From contig OZ038321.1 in NCBI GenBank assembly GCA_964035795.1, forward strand, positions 27,815,387-27,879,386: 64,000 nt of DNA, in the 5' to 3' direction. The position numbers and the translations under genes are program-made. The notes under the pieces were generated by a model that was not told where the DNA came from, made no database searches, and was given only the letters and a program-made list of their open reading frames with translations. The DNA is from Pterobdella sp. o SKG-2022. Taxonomy: Eukaryota; Annelida; Clitellata; Hirudinida; Piscicolidae. This document shows positions 35,780 through 48,700 of this stretch, one piece after another (within the stretch, counting starts at the first letter, position 1; every line of letters begins with the position of its first letter).

Positions 35780-38700
35780 TAGTATAATTGACAATAAAAC
35801 GTTGATAATGAAACTTGGTTAAAGGAATGTAATACTACTATTAGAAACAAGAACGATATAAACATTGTTCAGCCTACAAAGTTTTTCAAAACTCATGGTT
35901 TAACCCTCAGGTTATAAACAAACTAAACAAACTAGTGGCTTTGTTGAGGGACTTATCACGATTTAAAAAAGTTAAAATTAGTTATATAAACACAAAAAAG
36001 TATTAAAAAGTTTAGAATTTCATCGAGAATTTTCAAGCAGAATGTTAATTAATTTTCCAATTATGGAAACCCTACCGTCACCAGATAAACATCCAAAACA
36101 CCTCAGCTCAACATCACTGAAACTAACCTTCAAAATTTTTCTAGAGCTTTATAAAAATTAAACGACTCGAAATCATTTGATTATTCACTTAATCAATCTT
36201 ACACAATTTTCAATTCAATCATTTCTATCAACCTACGCTGTTCCAACTTTTTCATTCCTCGTTGTTTTCGGTGTACACTCATTTATTTGCCACTTTTTTT
36301 AGCCGGAAGTTGTTTTTCAAACAAATTTTAATTTCTGTACGATGAAAATTGACCATGCTGAACATTTTTTGATGTTTTGTTTTGATTTGAGTAGTATTAT
36401 TCATTGAAATTAATTATTTTTGTGAGATATATAGAGTATAAAAAGGATGGAGAATTTTGAGTTTCAAACTGCCTTTTATCTTTCAAAGGGAGCCTTCTGA
36501 TCAATAATTTTGTCATCAACTCGACTTTAAAAACATCATCATTTTTTTATGAGTATTTATAAGGAATATTAAATTAGATATATGAATAAAGTAAAAATTA
36601 TCAAAAAAAAAGTTCAGCTACAAAAGCATTAAAAATTATGAAAGTGTTTAAAAATTCAAAAAATGTTCTATGTAAATACTTTAAAATCGCTTCTAAATTT
36701 GATTAAACAATTTTGGAATGTTGTGTTGAAAAACAACATCAAATGGTATAAGTTTCGAGCGAAAATGACTACCATTCAATATTTTAATGTCAAACGGCGA
36801 ATACAGCTGGCTTTTTGATAGCAGATGTTAGGAACATTTTAATAGAAATTCTGACACAACATTTTAACATCATTGAAAAAATAACTTCAAACAAAAGTTT
36901 AAAACTCGTGGAAACTGCTCGAATTGGCAGGTATGGGGAAATGATTGGCGTTTTATGAAAATATTTTTTCAAAATTGTGTCGACTAGCGGCTTTATTTGA
37001 AAATTAGTCACGGCGCATGGTTTTGGTGGCGTTTTGAAGGTCATGCTTCTTTAATACTCTGTAATGTGTTACTTATCGATTTAGAATCGTTTTTCGATTT
37101 AACTTTTCTTGAATTCTTACATATTCATATTTAAAAATAGGTTATTCATCAGAAGAGACAATGTAAAGATAGATTTTTTATACTGATTTCGAAATAGATT
37201 GATTTTTACACACTGAAGTGGCAACATATACAAAAACGCTAACGTCCAAAAAGCAGAAGTAAAAACACAATATTTCATATAGATACAAAGAATCCCATAT
37301 TTATAGATTTTACAGCCCTAACCACGAAAAGGATGGAGTCTTACTCATCAAAGAAAACAACATTAAGCCTCAAAAACACATTGATCTTGATCAAAGCCTG
37401 TCCCCATAACTAACGTTAGGGGACCCTTTTGTTTCCCTAAGACACATGCCACCTAGCCTTTATGTACCTTTTATTTTTACCCAACTTCTGCGCTGCTATG
37501 TCGTTCGGTGATGTATATAACAAAATGATGTTGTAGGATAAGAGTGGTGATGTGCAATATAATTGTTTATGGTATAATAAACTTTTTCAATATTTTGATG
37601 CTTCATTTTATATTTTATCATAAAATTTTAAGTTTCTCTTTTTTTTATTTTCTTTGTGTTATTTTGTTTGAAGAAGATTAATAAAAAATATCCAAGTACT
37701 TTGCAATTTTTATTTTAATATGCAAAAAGCATTTTAATCATGAGAACTTTTGAGGTTCAAAATTTTTTTATTCTGATGGCTCATTTTTTGATATTTTTTT
37801 CAAACGTTTTCAAAGAAATTTTAATTCATTTGAATAATGTTGATAAATAGTTTAATAACAGGAAATTTTAGTAAATTTTCTCAATGGTTTTGAAAGATTT
37901 TCTTAACGAAAGCTTTGTAGAACTTGTTCTTTCATCTTTGGAGGCAAAGAATTATAAAATTTATAATTGCTCAAATTTATGTAGTGTTCTCAGTTTTAAG
38001 GTCTAAAATATAAAAAATTAATTTCAATCCGAAAAATTCAGAAAAAATTTCAATTATCAAATGATGTTTAAGTTAAATTAGAACTAATTATAAAGCAGAG
38101 CACCTTGCGTTGTGTGTACTGTTTTATGATGGTAGGCAAATACTAAAGAATAATTAATTTAGCTTTTCTTTTCTGTATAAGCTGTGTTTATAAAATTCAT
38201 CAGTACTTTTTGAGGATTAGTAAAGTTATAATCTCTTTATGCATTAGCGGATCAGTCAGTGATTTATGGAGAATTTTGGCATTACTCCAGTTTGTCTTAT
38301 TCCAAAAACGAAGAGTTTTTTAGGTTTTTTTGACATATATTCTGCAGAAACTAGTCATAAAATATACCATGAAATCCCTCAGCTCTAACTCAGATAATGA
38401 GTGAAGTTTTTTTGTTTAAATTCATACTTTTATACATGCACAAGAATTTTCTATTAATTAGAACGTTTCTGTGCATAAGCTTTCGAACAATTTTTAAAGT
38501 ATTTTTTCAACGTTCGAGAATATACTTTGAAATTCTTTTTCTTTTCCACTTTCCATGATAAGCGCATTAATTTTTCAAAAACATTTATAAAAACTATTAA
38601 AACTGTGAAAATTAACAGACAACACTGCTACTAAAACACAAACGAATAAAGTACCAGAAACTTCAATGATGTAGCAGCTATTGTGTTTTGGAGCGTTTTA

Positions 38701-39630
38701 CAATTTGCAAACTGCCAGTAGATAAATCTTATCTATGGCAATAATGATGTGCATTTCACAATGTCTGTTCAACGTTGCGCATCCTTTTAAAATATATGAA
38801 CTCAACCTCTCCACAATCTTTTGTCTCAAGGCTTAGATGATTAATTGTCCACATTTAACTAACATCATCTTAGAGTTTTAGTTATGGGTTAGTATTAAAT
38901 AAACTTGATCAACTAAAGAGTTATTGCACTTTAAGTGAAGTTTCTTTATGTTATTAAGAAGAGTTTATATCGAAAATTCTTGTAAATTTGTCAAATACTC
39001 ATAAAAGTTCATGTTTCGAAAAGATTTTTTAGCCATTTCGTTCAATTTTTTCATGAATTACTTTATAATAGAACTTTTGTGAAAAAATTTCGTCGAAGAA
39101 GGGTTTATTTAAAACTGCTTTGATAAATCGGTCATTATGGTCGCAGTGAGATGATGAGTTAAAAGGGTCCACTTACTTGAATTCTAATGGTAAAAACGTT
39201 AATTTAAAAGTATTTTTTTATTGATGACCAGAAGAATTAAAACTTTAACTATGATAAAATTTTTAAATATTAAAATAAATAAATACTCAAAAATTCGTTA
39301 ACGCTGAAGTTAACGCTAAAATTAAATCTGAAATTAACGCTCGAACAATTGCCGCGCGGTCAATAAAGTCCGGATATTAGCATCGTTAATAATGTTTTCT
39401 CATTATTTATATTATACTTATTTTCAACAATGCTTTCAATAATTATCCTTATTCTTCTGAAGTGATTACATAATAGAACATTTTTTAAAGCATTTATCAA
39501 GTTTTTTTTCAGTTCCCTACTATCATAACTACTTAAATAGCTATAATGCTTATAATTCATGTTAATATATTTTTTTTGTTGTATTGTAATGTCCAAATCG
39601 ATTAAATTTGTATTAAAGTATCAATTATAA
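35780..39630. other. AT-rich DNA without a recognised gene
   Basis: A less AT-rich island at about 37,310-37,510 contains short frames on both strands (plus MESYSSKKTTLSLKNTL, minus GPLTLVMGTGFDQDQCVFEA) but nothing identifiable. The rest is A/T-rich. The expected TIA RRM1 exons were searched for here and not found. Confidence 0.5.
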
Positions 39631-39637
39631 CTTGCAG

Positions 39638-39686
39638 CAGGACTTGAAAGGAGGGCAGTGCATAGTACCACATATAGATCCAAGCA
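39638..39686 (+). CDS. Probable upstream exon of the TIA-type gene (RRM1-RRM2 linker)
   Basis: A 49-nt segment between a good acceptor (aacttgcag) and a perfect donor (gtaagt). In the only frame compatible with the RRM2 exon at 42,626 it encodes QDLKGGQCIVPHIDPS plus A. This joins with AA to give Lys and then [11 protein letters not shown], the length and position of the RRM1-RRM2 linker in TIA proteins. The linker is poorly conserved, so the call rests on splice sites and phase. Confidence 0.42.
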
Positions 39687-40285
39687 GTAAGTAACATTTA
39701 ACCTTATTTCACATTACATCATCAGTAATTAGATTATAAAAATGTCGTTTGAATGATTATTGTGTAATTAATCTTTATTGTAATTCAAAACATTATTACA
39801 TTAATCTGTGTGTGTTTTTGCACTAATAATTTGTCCCAATATTTGTTTTGCTATTAATAGATTATTGAGAATACATTTATTTTTATGATACAAATAATGA
39901 CAGTAATACCTTAATTAACTGTATTGAGATTTCATGAATAAATTTCTGCTAATCATTACCGAAAAATTTTGTCCAATATAAATGGAGGAATCTGAAAAGA
40001 GTTCAAATTATTTAAAAGTGCATTTAAAATTTTATAAAGTTGCAAAGTTTATTTTAGTTTTCTGCATTTCATTTTTTTCATCCCAGCACACATAACTAAA
40101 ACTTTTCTATCAACATTTCCAACGAAACTTTTAAAACAAAAAAACATAAAAAAAATGAAAAATTTTTGGAAAAATTAATACCAAAGTTTATTGATGAAGA
40201 AAGCATTAAAGTAACATAAATAATTCAGCTGTTCTCAATACTGCATAAATTGGCAAGAATGCCAGTGTGTGTGTTTGAATGATGA

Positions 40286-40414
40286 ATGAGGGTGACCTGC
40301 AACGCCAGTGTATCGGCTGCTCAGTCTGAAATAATTGCTCGTAAACCAAAAGTTTACTATTACAATGACGTGAATCGATTTGTGGAATTTAAAGGAAAGT
40401 CATGGCGATCCTGA
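40286..40414 (+). CDS. Unassigned small open frame (42 codons)
   Basis: The ATG is preceded by two in-frame TGA codons and the frame ends in TGA. It includes AAQSEIIARKPKVYYYNDVN and RFVEFKGKSWRS, with less AT bias than its surroundings. It lies in the intron downstream of the probable TIA linker exon. No homology recognised. Confidence 0.15.
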   Translation: MRVTCNASVSAAQSEIIARKPKVYYYNDVNRFVEFKGKSWRS

Positions 40415-42625
40415 AGTTATTTCCATGTCGTAAGTTTGGCGTGCAAATGTTAGGCGCGATGCGATTGATTTTTCAAATTCAAAACGTGTTTGTTCAAAAA
40501 AAAACTGGAAACCATTAAAATTTAGAAAAGAATGCTTAAAACAAAAATTTCTTTGTTTATTAATTTTGAAACTCTTACACCGCTTTGTTGGTATTTTTGC
40601 TTTCAGAAATTTTTCTATGAAATATAATTTTATCTAATTTGAATGCATTTCCATTCAAAAAAATTGGAATAAATTCTTTTCTATATAATTAAAATTTTTT
40701 GAAAATCCTTGAAATGAGTTTTCAATTGAAACTCCAAGTATAGACCTACTCGATAGAAACTTGCACTCGATGTGTCCTTCGTCATTCTACTGCAAAGCAA
40801 ATATAATTTGCAATATTTACAATCTTGGAATTCAGCGCTGAATTTTTTTGTTAAAAGTTTGAAAAAAAAGCTTTCTAATTTTATCATTTTTCAACAAAAA
40901 TTTTCAAGATTTGCTTTTTTGTAAAATTAAGAAAAATTTTTAAAATTATATATTGGTTGAAAACAGAGAAAAAAAAATCTATTTTCCATTGAAACTTTTG
41001 TCTGAAAGTATTATAAAAATGATTTGTGTGTTCCTAACATAGAAGTTGTCATATGTAATGCCAGGCACTTTAAATATGCTTCCTAAATCCTTTGAAACAA
41101 ATATTCACCCAATTTCAACAATTTTCCATGTTGTATTTTGAAGCTTTTGAATTTTTGGGGAATAAGAAAATAAATTTAGATGTTTTTTAATTTTTCGATA
41201 GCAAAACTGGATATCGTGCGTAAAAACAGCATAGCGTGTGAAATTACGAAGAAGAACTTGCGCAGACGCCAAAAATACATGAATAATCAAATTTCGCATC
41301 TATTCTACATCATTAACTTCTTAAATTATTGAAAAAGGCCTAATAGATGGCGGTAGTTAGTATTTGCAGAAACAACTTTTTTCCACGTAGTAGTTTATAA
41401 TTTACCACTCATTTTTTTATCGGATAATAATATATCGATTGTTTGAATATATTAAAATATGCATCAAAGCCTCAAACAAAATCGTTCGCATGTGCATCTT
41501 GTTCGTTATGTGGCAACATCTGACACTAAAAAAATAATCAATACGCGAAAAATTGATTACAATAACTTTTATAATTTTTTGAAATTCACATAATCAATTT
41601 CATAAAAAGTAATTATGTCTTATTTTAAGTATAAAACTTCACCAGAAAGTGTTAATTAAAAGCTTTTAATTATAATTCGAGCAACTTGGATGCATGGGAC
41701 TTTTATAGAAAAATGACTGAAATTGAAAGTTATTTTGAATACTAATAGACCGAATAAATACTACTGTTAAGCTTCTGAAAGCGAAAAAGCTACGGGAGAG
41801 CAAATAATGGAGAAGAGGTTTATGGAAGCCAAAATATGTGTGAAAAAAAAAGTTCATAGACCATAAATTCAAATATTTTATTTGAATTAATTATCAATAT
41901 TATTATATAGAAATTCATAATTTTGAAAAATTGATTTATTAAATATTTTCAATTTATTGAAAACAAAAAACGGCGCACTATCAGAAAGGTCCCTCTGATA
42001 CTTTATAATTATTTTTCAAAAACATTGTAAAACCGCTTTAACTGTTGAACCATCTTGTTAAAGATAATATTTATGCTTTATACAAAAGTAATGGCAGATA
42101 GAAAGAAAAAAAAAAAGAAAAACAAGAAATGTAGGAAAAAAAGGGAGGAGCTAGTATTTATATAAGACTCACCCGGGATAAGGTCCTTTGTTTGGATTTT
42201 CCATTTCATTCTGGTTTTTGTTTACTTTCACTTTGTTCGAGTCCAGCAAAAATTATTTTAAATTTTGTTTTCTATATAATATTTATTATATTTTTTATCA
42301 GCATCAGCATGGAAACAATTAAAATTGTATTGAATTATGATAATTGTAATATCTTTACGAGTACAAAAGAAGTAACTTGTTAATTTATGGAAATAAAAAG
42401 GCAAAAATTGCCGTATAAAAGTCCTTTATGACTTTTTCTGGGCCTTTTCTTTTGTATTGAAAATTGCTTCAAAACTTTGCAAATACTTTTCAAATTGCAT
42501 TGCACTTTGGACAAAATATTTTAAAGAATAATTTTTTGTTATATTTTGAGTTCCTTTCCATCTTTAGGTCAAAAGTTTTATACATATAAAATCATTTTGA
42601 AACTCTTCCATGATCTTTTGTACAG

Positions 42626-42713
42626 AATTGTTCCACATTTTCGTCGGGGATCTAAGTCCCGATGCTGAAACTAGCCAGCTCAGAGAGGCTTTCTCACCCT
42701 TCGGTCAAATATC
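42626..42713 (+). CDS. TIA-type gene exon, RRM2 N-terminal half
   Basis: The acceptor is tgtacag. It encodes [20 protein letters not shown] and then AFSPFGQIS, with RNP2 IFVGDL. It starts with two bases of a split codon and ends in phase 2 (TC) at the donor gtgagt. Confidence 0.95.
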
Positions 42714-45700
42714 GTGAGTTCCATTTTTCGTTATGAATATTTTAATTAAAAGTCTGTATAAAACGCCATGAATACTGATTGATTGCACGGTCTGGTTGAG
42801 TTTATGGCAGTTATTTGTTAATGAACTTCCAAATTTATATTTTTATGACTAAAAACTTGTCAGCATGTATGTTCCTATGCCGGCATTACTTATCACAACC
42901 AATATTATTTTCAAAAGACATGGCTTCAATTATATTATAGATCTGTCTATACTAGAATTGCTAATGAAAAAATTTATTTGGAGGCATAAACAGCCAAAAA
43001 CATCGAACTGATCAAAACTTAATTTTTTTTCTTCAAGAAGTTAAGGATTATCGTGCTTTAAGAGGTATTGGGAGCTTCATCAGAGCCTGCAGAGCAGTCG
43101 GGTGTAAATCGATGGATTTTTCATTACGTCTGTTATTTATTATTTCAAATTAGTTTTTTGGTGAAACGTTTTCTTTCGTTGGGTGTTAATAGTTTTTAAT
43201 TGTTTCTTCAAAGCTGCTATCCATTTTTAATTTGATTGGAATTATTCATTTGGTACGCCACTTCAGGCCAATTTATGATTTCGTAATAAGTTTTGGAAAA
43301 TGCTCGCAATATTGTATTGTCGCGAAGAAAAAATTTTTTTAACCAAATTAACACATTTTCAAAACTTTTAGCATAAATTTTTACCAGAATATTGCAAAGT
43401 TGTCTATGACAACTTACGTTAAACGTCGATATAATAAACGCCCTCACAGTGAAGGATTCAACGATAAATAATTTTCACGAGAAGTTTTTGAAAAATTTTC
43501 AATTGTCAATTGTTTCTTTCATGAAATATTTCAATTTTATTTTTGCTTCGTTCAAAAGTTTTAATTATGATTCCATATTTATTTCTCACCTATTTCTTAA
43601 TGGTTAATCAAATTATATATGTTCACTCATAAAATTCGATATATACAATTTTTACCACTCTTCATTGCTTCATAGCTGTCAATTAATGTTGTTTGGATAC
43701 ATTAACGCAATGGTGAAAAAGGTGCAAAAAAAATAGTTCACACAAATAGACGGTCGTTTTGAACAGCGTTTGGTTTTTTTTAATCGCACAAACAATTGAC
43801 TTCACTCTTTCTACCAACTCATAGATTCTACAATATGAAACAAAAAAACTGTTAAATAGCTTTAGAAAATTTCCATCAAAAACTTTGAAAAGAAATAAAT
43901 ATTTTAGAAGAGAAGGTTTTTTGTGGCACTTCATTTCAACAAGGAAACATTTTAAAATTGAAATTAAAGTTGTTAAAATTGAATACCTTTTTTGAAGGCG
44001 TTCAATTTTGAAAGCATAATAAGTTTCATTTCTGGTTGAATACATAGCAGCTGTTTGTTCATTTTCTGAATCGCATATCTTCACATTTGTTTCAAAGAAA
44101 ATCATTATATCCCATAGTCGTATAATTTGTTTTTTAATTTTTATGTGATATTGGTATAAATATCCCTGCCCCAAAAGAAACCTTGTAATTTTGTTTCGAG
44201 AATGATCACTCGAACAAAGTCATATGGCATTTCAAATAAGAATAAAGAAGAGAGACCAAATAGAGAGAAAAATTTGAAGTTTTAATTTTTAAAAGACATA
44301 GCAGCATTGCTTTGTGAAGCATACTTATATTAATAGTGCTCAGGAGAAGTATCAATCTCATCAGCGACTCAATTTCACAGAATGTATGTTTTGGCATATA
44401 ACTTCGGTTACTTATCCGTATGGGTTTTGTATGCCTCTTTGTGAGATCTGTTAAGTGATCGTGTTTAGTCTTGCGGAATCATGTTTAGGCCTCAGTTGGC
44501 ATTGAAATCAAATCAACAAATTTGATTAAAGCACTTCTATTTACTACGGAAATAAATTTTTGAAAAACCTCACAGTTTTACGTTCTTTGGTGTAGACGAG
44601 TTTGATTTAATTGAAAATAATTTGTTATCTGTGTTGTTTGATGTATGCGAAAAGCAAAGTGGAAAAATTAATCATTTAAATAATAATAGTTTTAAGAACT
44701 GGTTTTTGAAAAGTTTGATGATTTCAACATTGTGCATTTCATATATTTGATTATTACACAATTATTTTTTCGCCATAAAAATGACCTGGTACCAACCACT
44801 TTGAAAAAATTGGTTTTTTATAACGCTTGCGAAAATATTTCAGTAGAAAATTTTTTCTTACAACATAAATAATTTTCATTTTTTATAGAAGATTGAACAT
44901 ATAAAACTGTAATTTTGCGTGGTACCACTAGGTTTGTGACGTCTTAGGTGAAAGCTAAGTAATACATATAAATTCGAAACTAAAAAAAAGTAATTTTTAA
45001 ATTTAAGTAAAACACCTTTCTGCATTTTGCTTATATATACTTACAAAAGTCAATAAAAGGAGTATGAATGCGGAGCAGGCATTAAAAAGATACTGGAGTT
45101 CCTTAATAAATAAGTTTGACGCATGAAGAATTTCTTATTGGGAGTCATTCATCAAACCATTCTCAACAATACATCCTTACTAAGATTTATTCTCTGAGCA
45201 AAATGTATCGCCTATTAATAAAAGCGAGCCATCTGCGGTGAAGTAGCGGGGCTCGAAGCAGACGATCGCACGCCGAGTCGATAAAATTAATACTCGCAGA
45301 TAACACAACACTCAGCTGGCATGAATAATCCACAAGGTCCTCTAATCACTCACATACAGTCGCATTACGCCACAATAAATCCTCTCTGCCTATCTACCAC
45401 CGAAATATAAACCCCTACACGCTCAGATCTGTGCAGATTTCTGCCAAACGGTGCTGCCCATTAACTTAATATTAAAATCGATTTATTCCAAAACTATGTT
45501 TTTGGTTGGAAAAAAGATTTAATGGAATAAAGCAGCAGAAGCACTTGATTGAAATTCTCGACAGACGTATCGAGAAAAATGTGACATATATATTCTCATG
45601 TGCTACTCGTTATGAAACGTTTCTCAGAATATGGAAAACTAATGGGAAAAGAATAGGCACGAGGCATTGGGAGGGTCTTACTGTTCAAACGAGTGTGAGA

Positions 45701-48700
45701 TATGAAATTTATCCGTTTCATCATGTCTATTCACCAACTACCCATGCTTATGAGGAGATATCAATCCTAAATAAATATCTATAATCATTATTGAATGAAT
45801 TTTTGTCACTACTGGCTGCAAAAATATGTTTTTCTTTCACATGGGAGCACATTGTATTTATCATCTTTAATTGATGTGTTTGCTTCTGCTTCACACTACC
45901 TATTTCACATCTATCCGATTAAATGAAGAGAATTTTTTAAAATGTGAAGTTTGAAAACTAGAACAGCAGTTAATTGGAGGACCTGAATGATTGATAGAAC
46001 CACAAAATTTGAAAGATTGTATTTTTGATAAAAAGTTTTCTCCAAAATACAAAATCCCAAATGAATTGTTGAAGATGGAGTTCAAAAAGCAGGAGTAATG
46101 ATAAAAGATCAAAGGTAATAGTACCTTTAGCGTAGAATCAACATGAAGCAAATTTTTAGAAGTTCATTTACGAAAACTTTCGAACTGAGAAGAAATTATT
46201 AGAATTATACATTTAATTAACTGGAAAAATTTTTGACTAAATTTTTTATGAAATACACAGTTCAATTACTGATAAATATTAGTAACAGAATATTCAAGAA
46301 ATATCCGAAAAAGGTTTTCAAGTTGAACTGAATTTATTATAAAAGACTTGTTAAATAATGCCTTTGGTTGGGATTTGAATTTTAAAGAGATTCGGTGCAT
46401 AGCATGATTTTAAAAATTGATAAATAAATTTTAAAATTTATAGATTAAAATGAAAGTTGAAATAATTATAGAGGAAAATTATATTCAAATACTCAATTTT
46501 AAATGAATTTTTGAAAATTTTTTTGAATCACTTTGAGATGTAAAGAAGTTCTATAGATACAATAAAATTTTTCAAACGTTATTCAAAAAAATAGATACAA
46601 ATTTCAACATGAGCTCACAAAAGTATACATAGTAATTCAAAATTAACTCTTTTGGTCAAAAATTAATTAACTATCAGTACAAACATAACCGAAAAAAAGC
46701 TCTGTTAAATGAATTAATACGATATAAATTCGAGAAAAGCAAAAATTTTTGCAAAAAAAATGACCCATGCTTAATTCTTTTAAAACTACAGCCTAAAAAA
46801 CAAACTTAGAAAATATTTCCGAGTGATAATGTTTTCTGCCACTTCTTAGCAACTTGTACCAAGTTTATGGCCATGCGTTTGAGTTGCACGGCGGATTGTA
46901 ATATGGATTGGTTGGTATGTCAGCTTGTTTATATGAGGGTTTGGCCAAAAAAATACAACTTTTCTGTGTTGAATATTCAAATGCGTTGAATGCATGGATA
47001 AATTTTGAAATTTTTAGACTAAATATGGAAGTTAAAAATTTTTTTTGAAAATTTTATATAAAAATTATGAAATAGTGAAATTTAAACTTTTTCAATGCTT
47101 CTAAATGTTTTTCTTTGAAATTGTTCGAATGCTTGCAAAATAAAAAAAATAATGAAAAAAATTACTTTTATTTTCTCTGCAAGATATTTTAAATCAGTTT
47201 TCCAATTGATTGTACAAAGTCAAATTGGACCTTTGTTTGTTTATCTATAATCAAAAATTAAGTTTACTGTTCGAAAAGAATAGAAACTACACCAGAACAA
47301 TTTTTTTAAAACTAAATTTCAAAATTTTTACATCAAGCAACAATGTGATAATATTTGCTTTCACAATTAAAGTTTGTTCTTCATATTGCCATTTTAATCA
47401 TATGTCTAAATACGCAAAGAAAAAATGGATTGACCCCTTTCAAGGTCTCTTTCAAATGCTTTATTTGTTGTTTTCCACAAAAACAGCGCTCATTTTGTAC
47501 ACAATTAGTTCAAAATTCTTTTTCTCTCAATTTTCAAGTGTATTTTATTCAATTTTAAGTCAAGTATTATTTTTTTTATTTTTCTTTTTCTTTTTTAATC
47601 TCTTGGGTTTAAAACTAAACGGGAGGCAGAAAGGATATATAAAATTTTAAAGTTTCCATTCGATTCAAGCACTAGACCCCCTTTCGTCACACCTCCTTCA
47701 TTTGCAAATAAAATATAAATTAATATTGAATGCTATTTACATGATAAATTTCTAAGAATAAATAATGATTTAAAGCAATAGCCGTATAGATGGCTTAAGT
47801 TGAAAGAGGATTTCAAAGGGTCGAAAGCAGAGTTTTAATAATGCATTAGACTTTCAATTAGCAGACGACTACGAAAAGCGACAATAAATGTTAGCGTGAA
47901 CAATTAAACTAATTAAACATCATTTTAAAGTGTCGTGCTTGTTTGTGTTAAATGTATCAGCACTCCACACAGCACTAATGTCGCTTTGTGTCCATCTCAT
48001 TACAAGGCAGAAAATAAGTCTTTTTGTAATCACATTACCAACAATGCTCCACAACTTTAACGTTTGCTTTTGAAACATCAGTAAAAAGTTTGAGTGCTCA
48101 TAAAAATATAAGGTTGCATTTAACGATTTGAATTGAAGAATTTCTCGCTGCACTTTCACAATCTCTGTCATTTGAGTTTTTAGCCTTTCAATGCGAGTTT
48201 CTATTTCTGGGTTGAAAGAAGATAATGAAAAATCTCCCAAACAATTATAAGCTGATGCATCTTAATACAAATGACACGTCTGAAAGTATGATAGAAGGTT
48301 CCTGCAATTTCAGCCTTTGAATGCAGATTCATGCGTTTTGATACATTTTTTAAACTTTGTGAAAAGTAGTGACTAGTTTTTTTGCATTAATTGACATATC
48401 TCAAAATCAATAAAATTTAATTACACTACTTTTTTGAATTCTGTCGCACGATACCTCTTTATAAAGCTCAATTATCCTAACATAGGATAAATTTTCTCAC
48501 AGCCTTAAAGACCCTTTCGGAAACATATAGCATCTGTCAGCTGATTCGCAAACAAGCTCAAAAAGAATTATGCTTTTCTGTCAGCATATCAAACATATTT
48601 TCGAAATGCTGTTTATTTGGTTTGAGATTCTTTTTCATTGCGAGCAATTTCTCATGAAGACAAACTGTAGAGGTATCTAATAAATAGTTGATGTTTTGCA

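Noticed and set aside
43028..43105. Possible exon after ttttcttcaag in a TIA-gene intron
   Set aside because: A stop occurs at once in the required frame and the donor is weak.
45240..45262. tRNA T-loop-like sequence in the GC-rich patch
   Set aside because: No 5-bp T stem, no acceptor stem and no anticodon arm fit on either strand.
47210..47650. 146-codon plus-strand frame
   Set aside because: Phe/Lys/Leu-rich reading of T- and A-rich intron DNA, including a long T tract; no motif and no conservation evidence.
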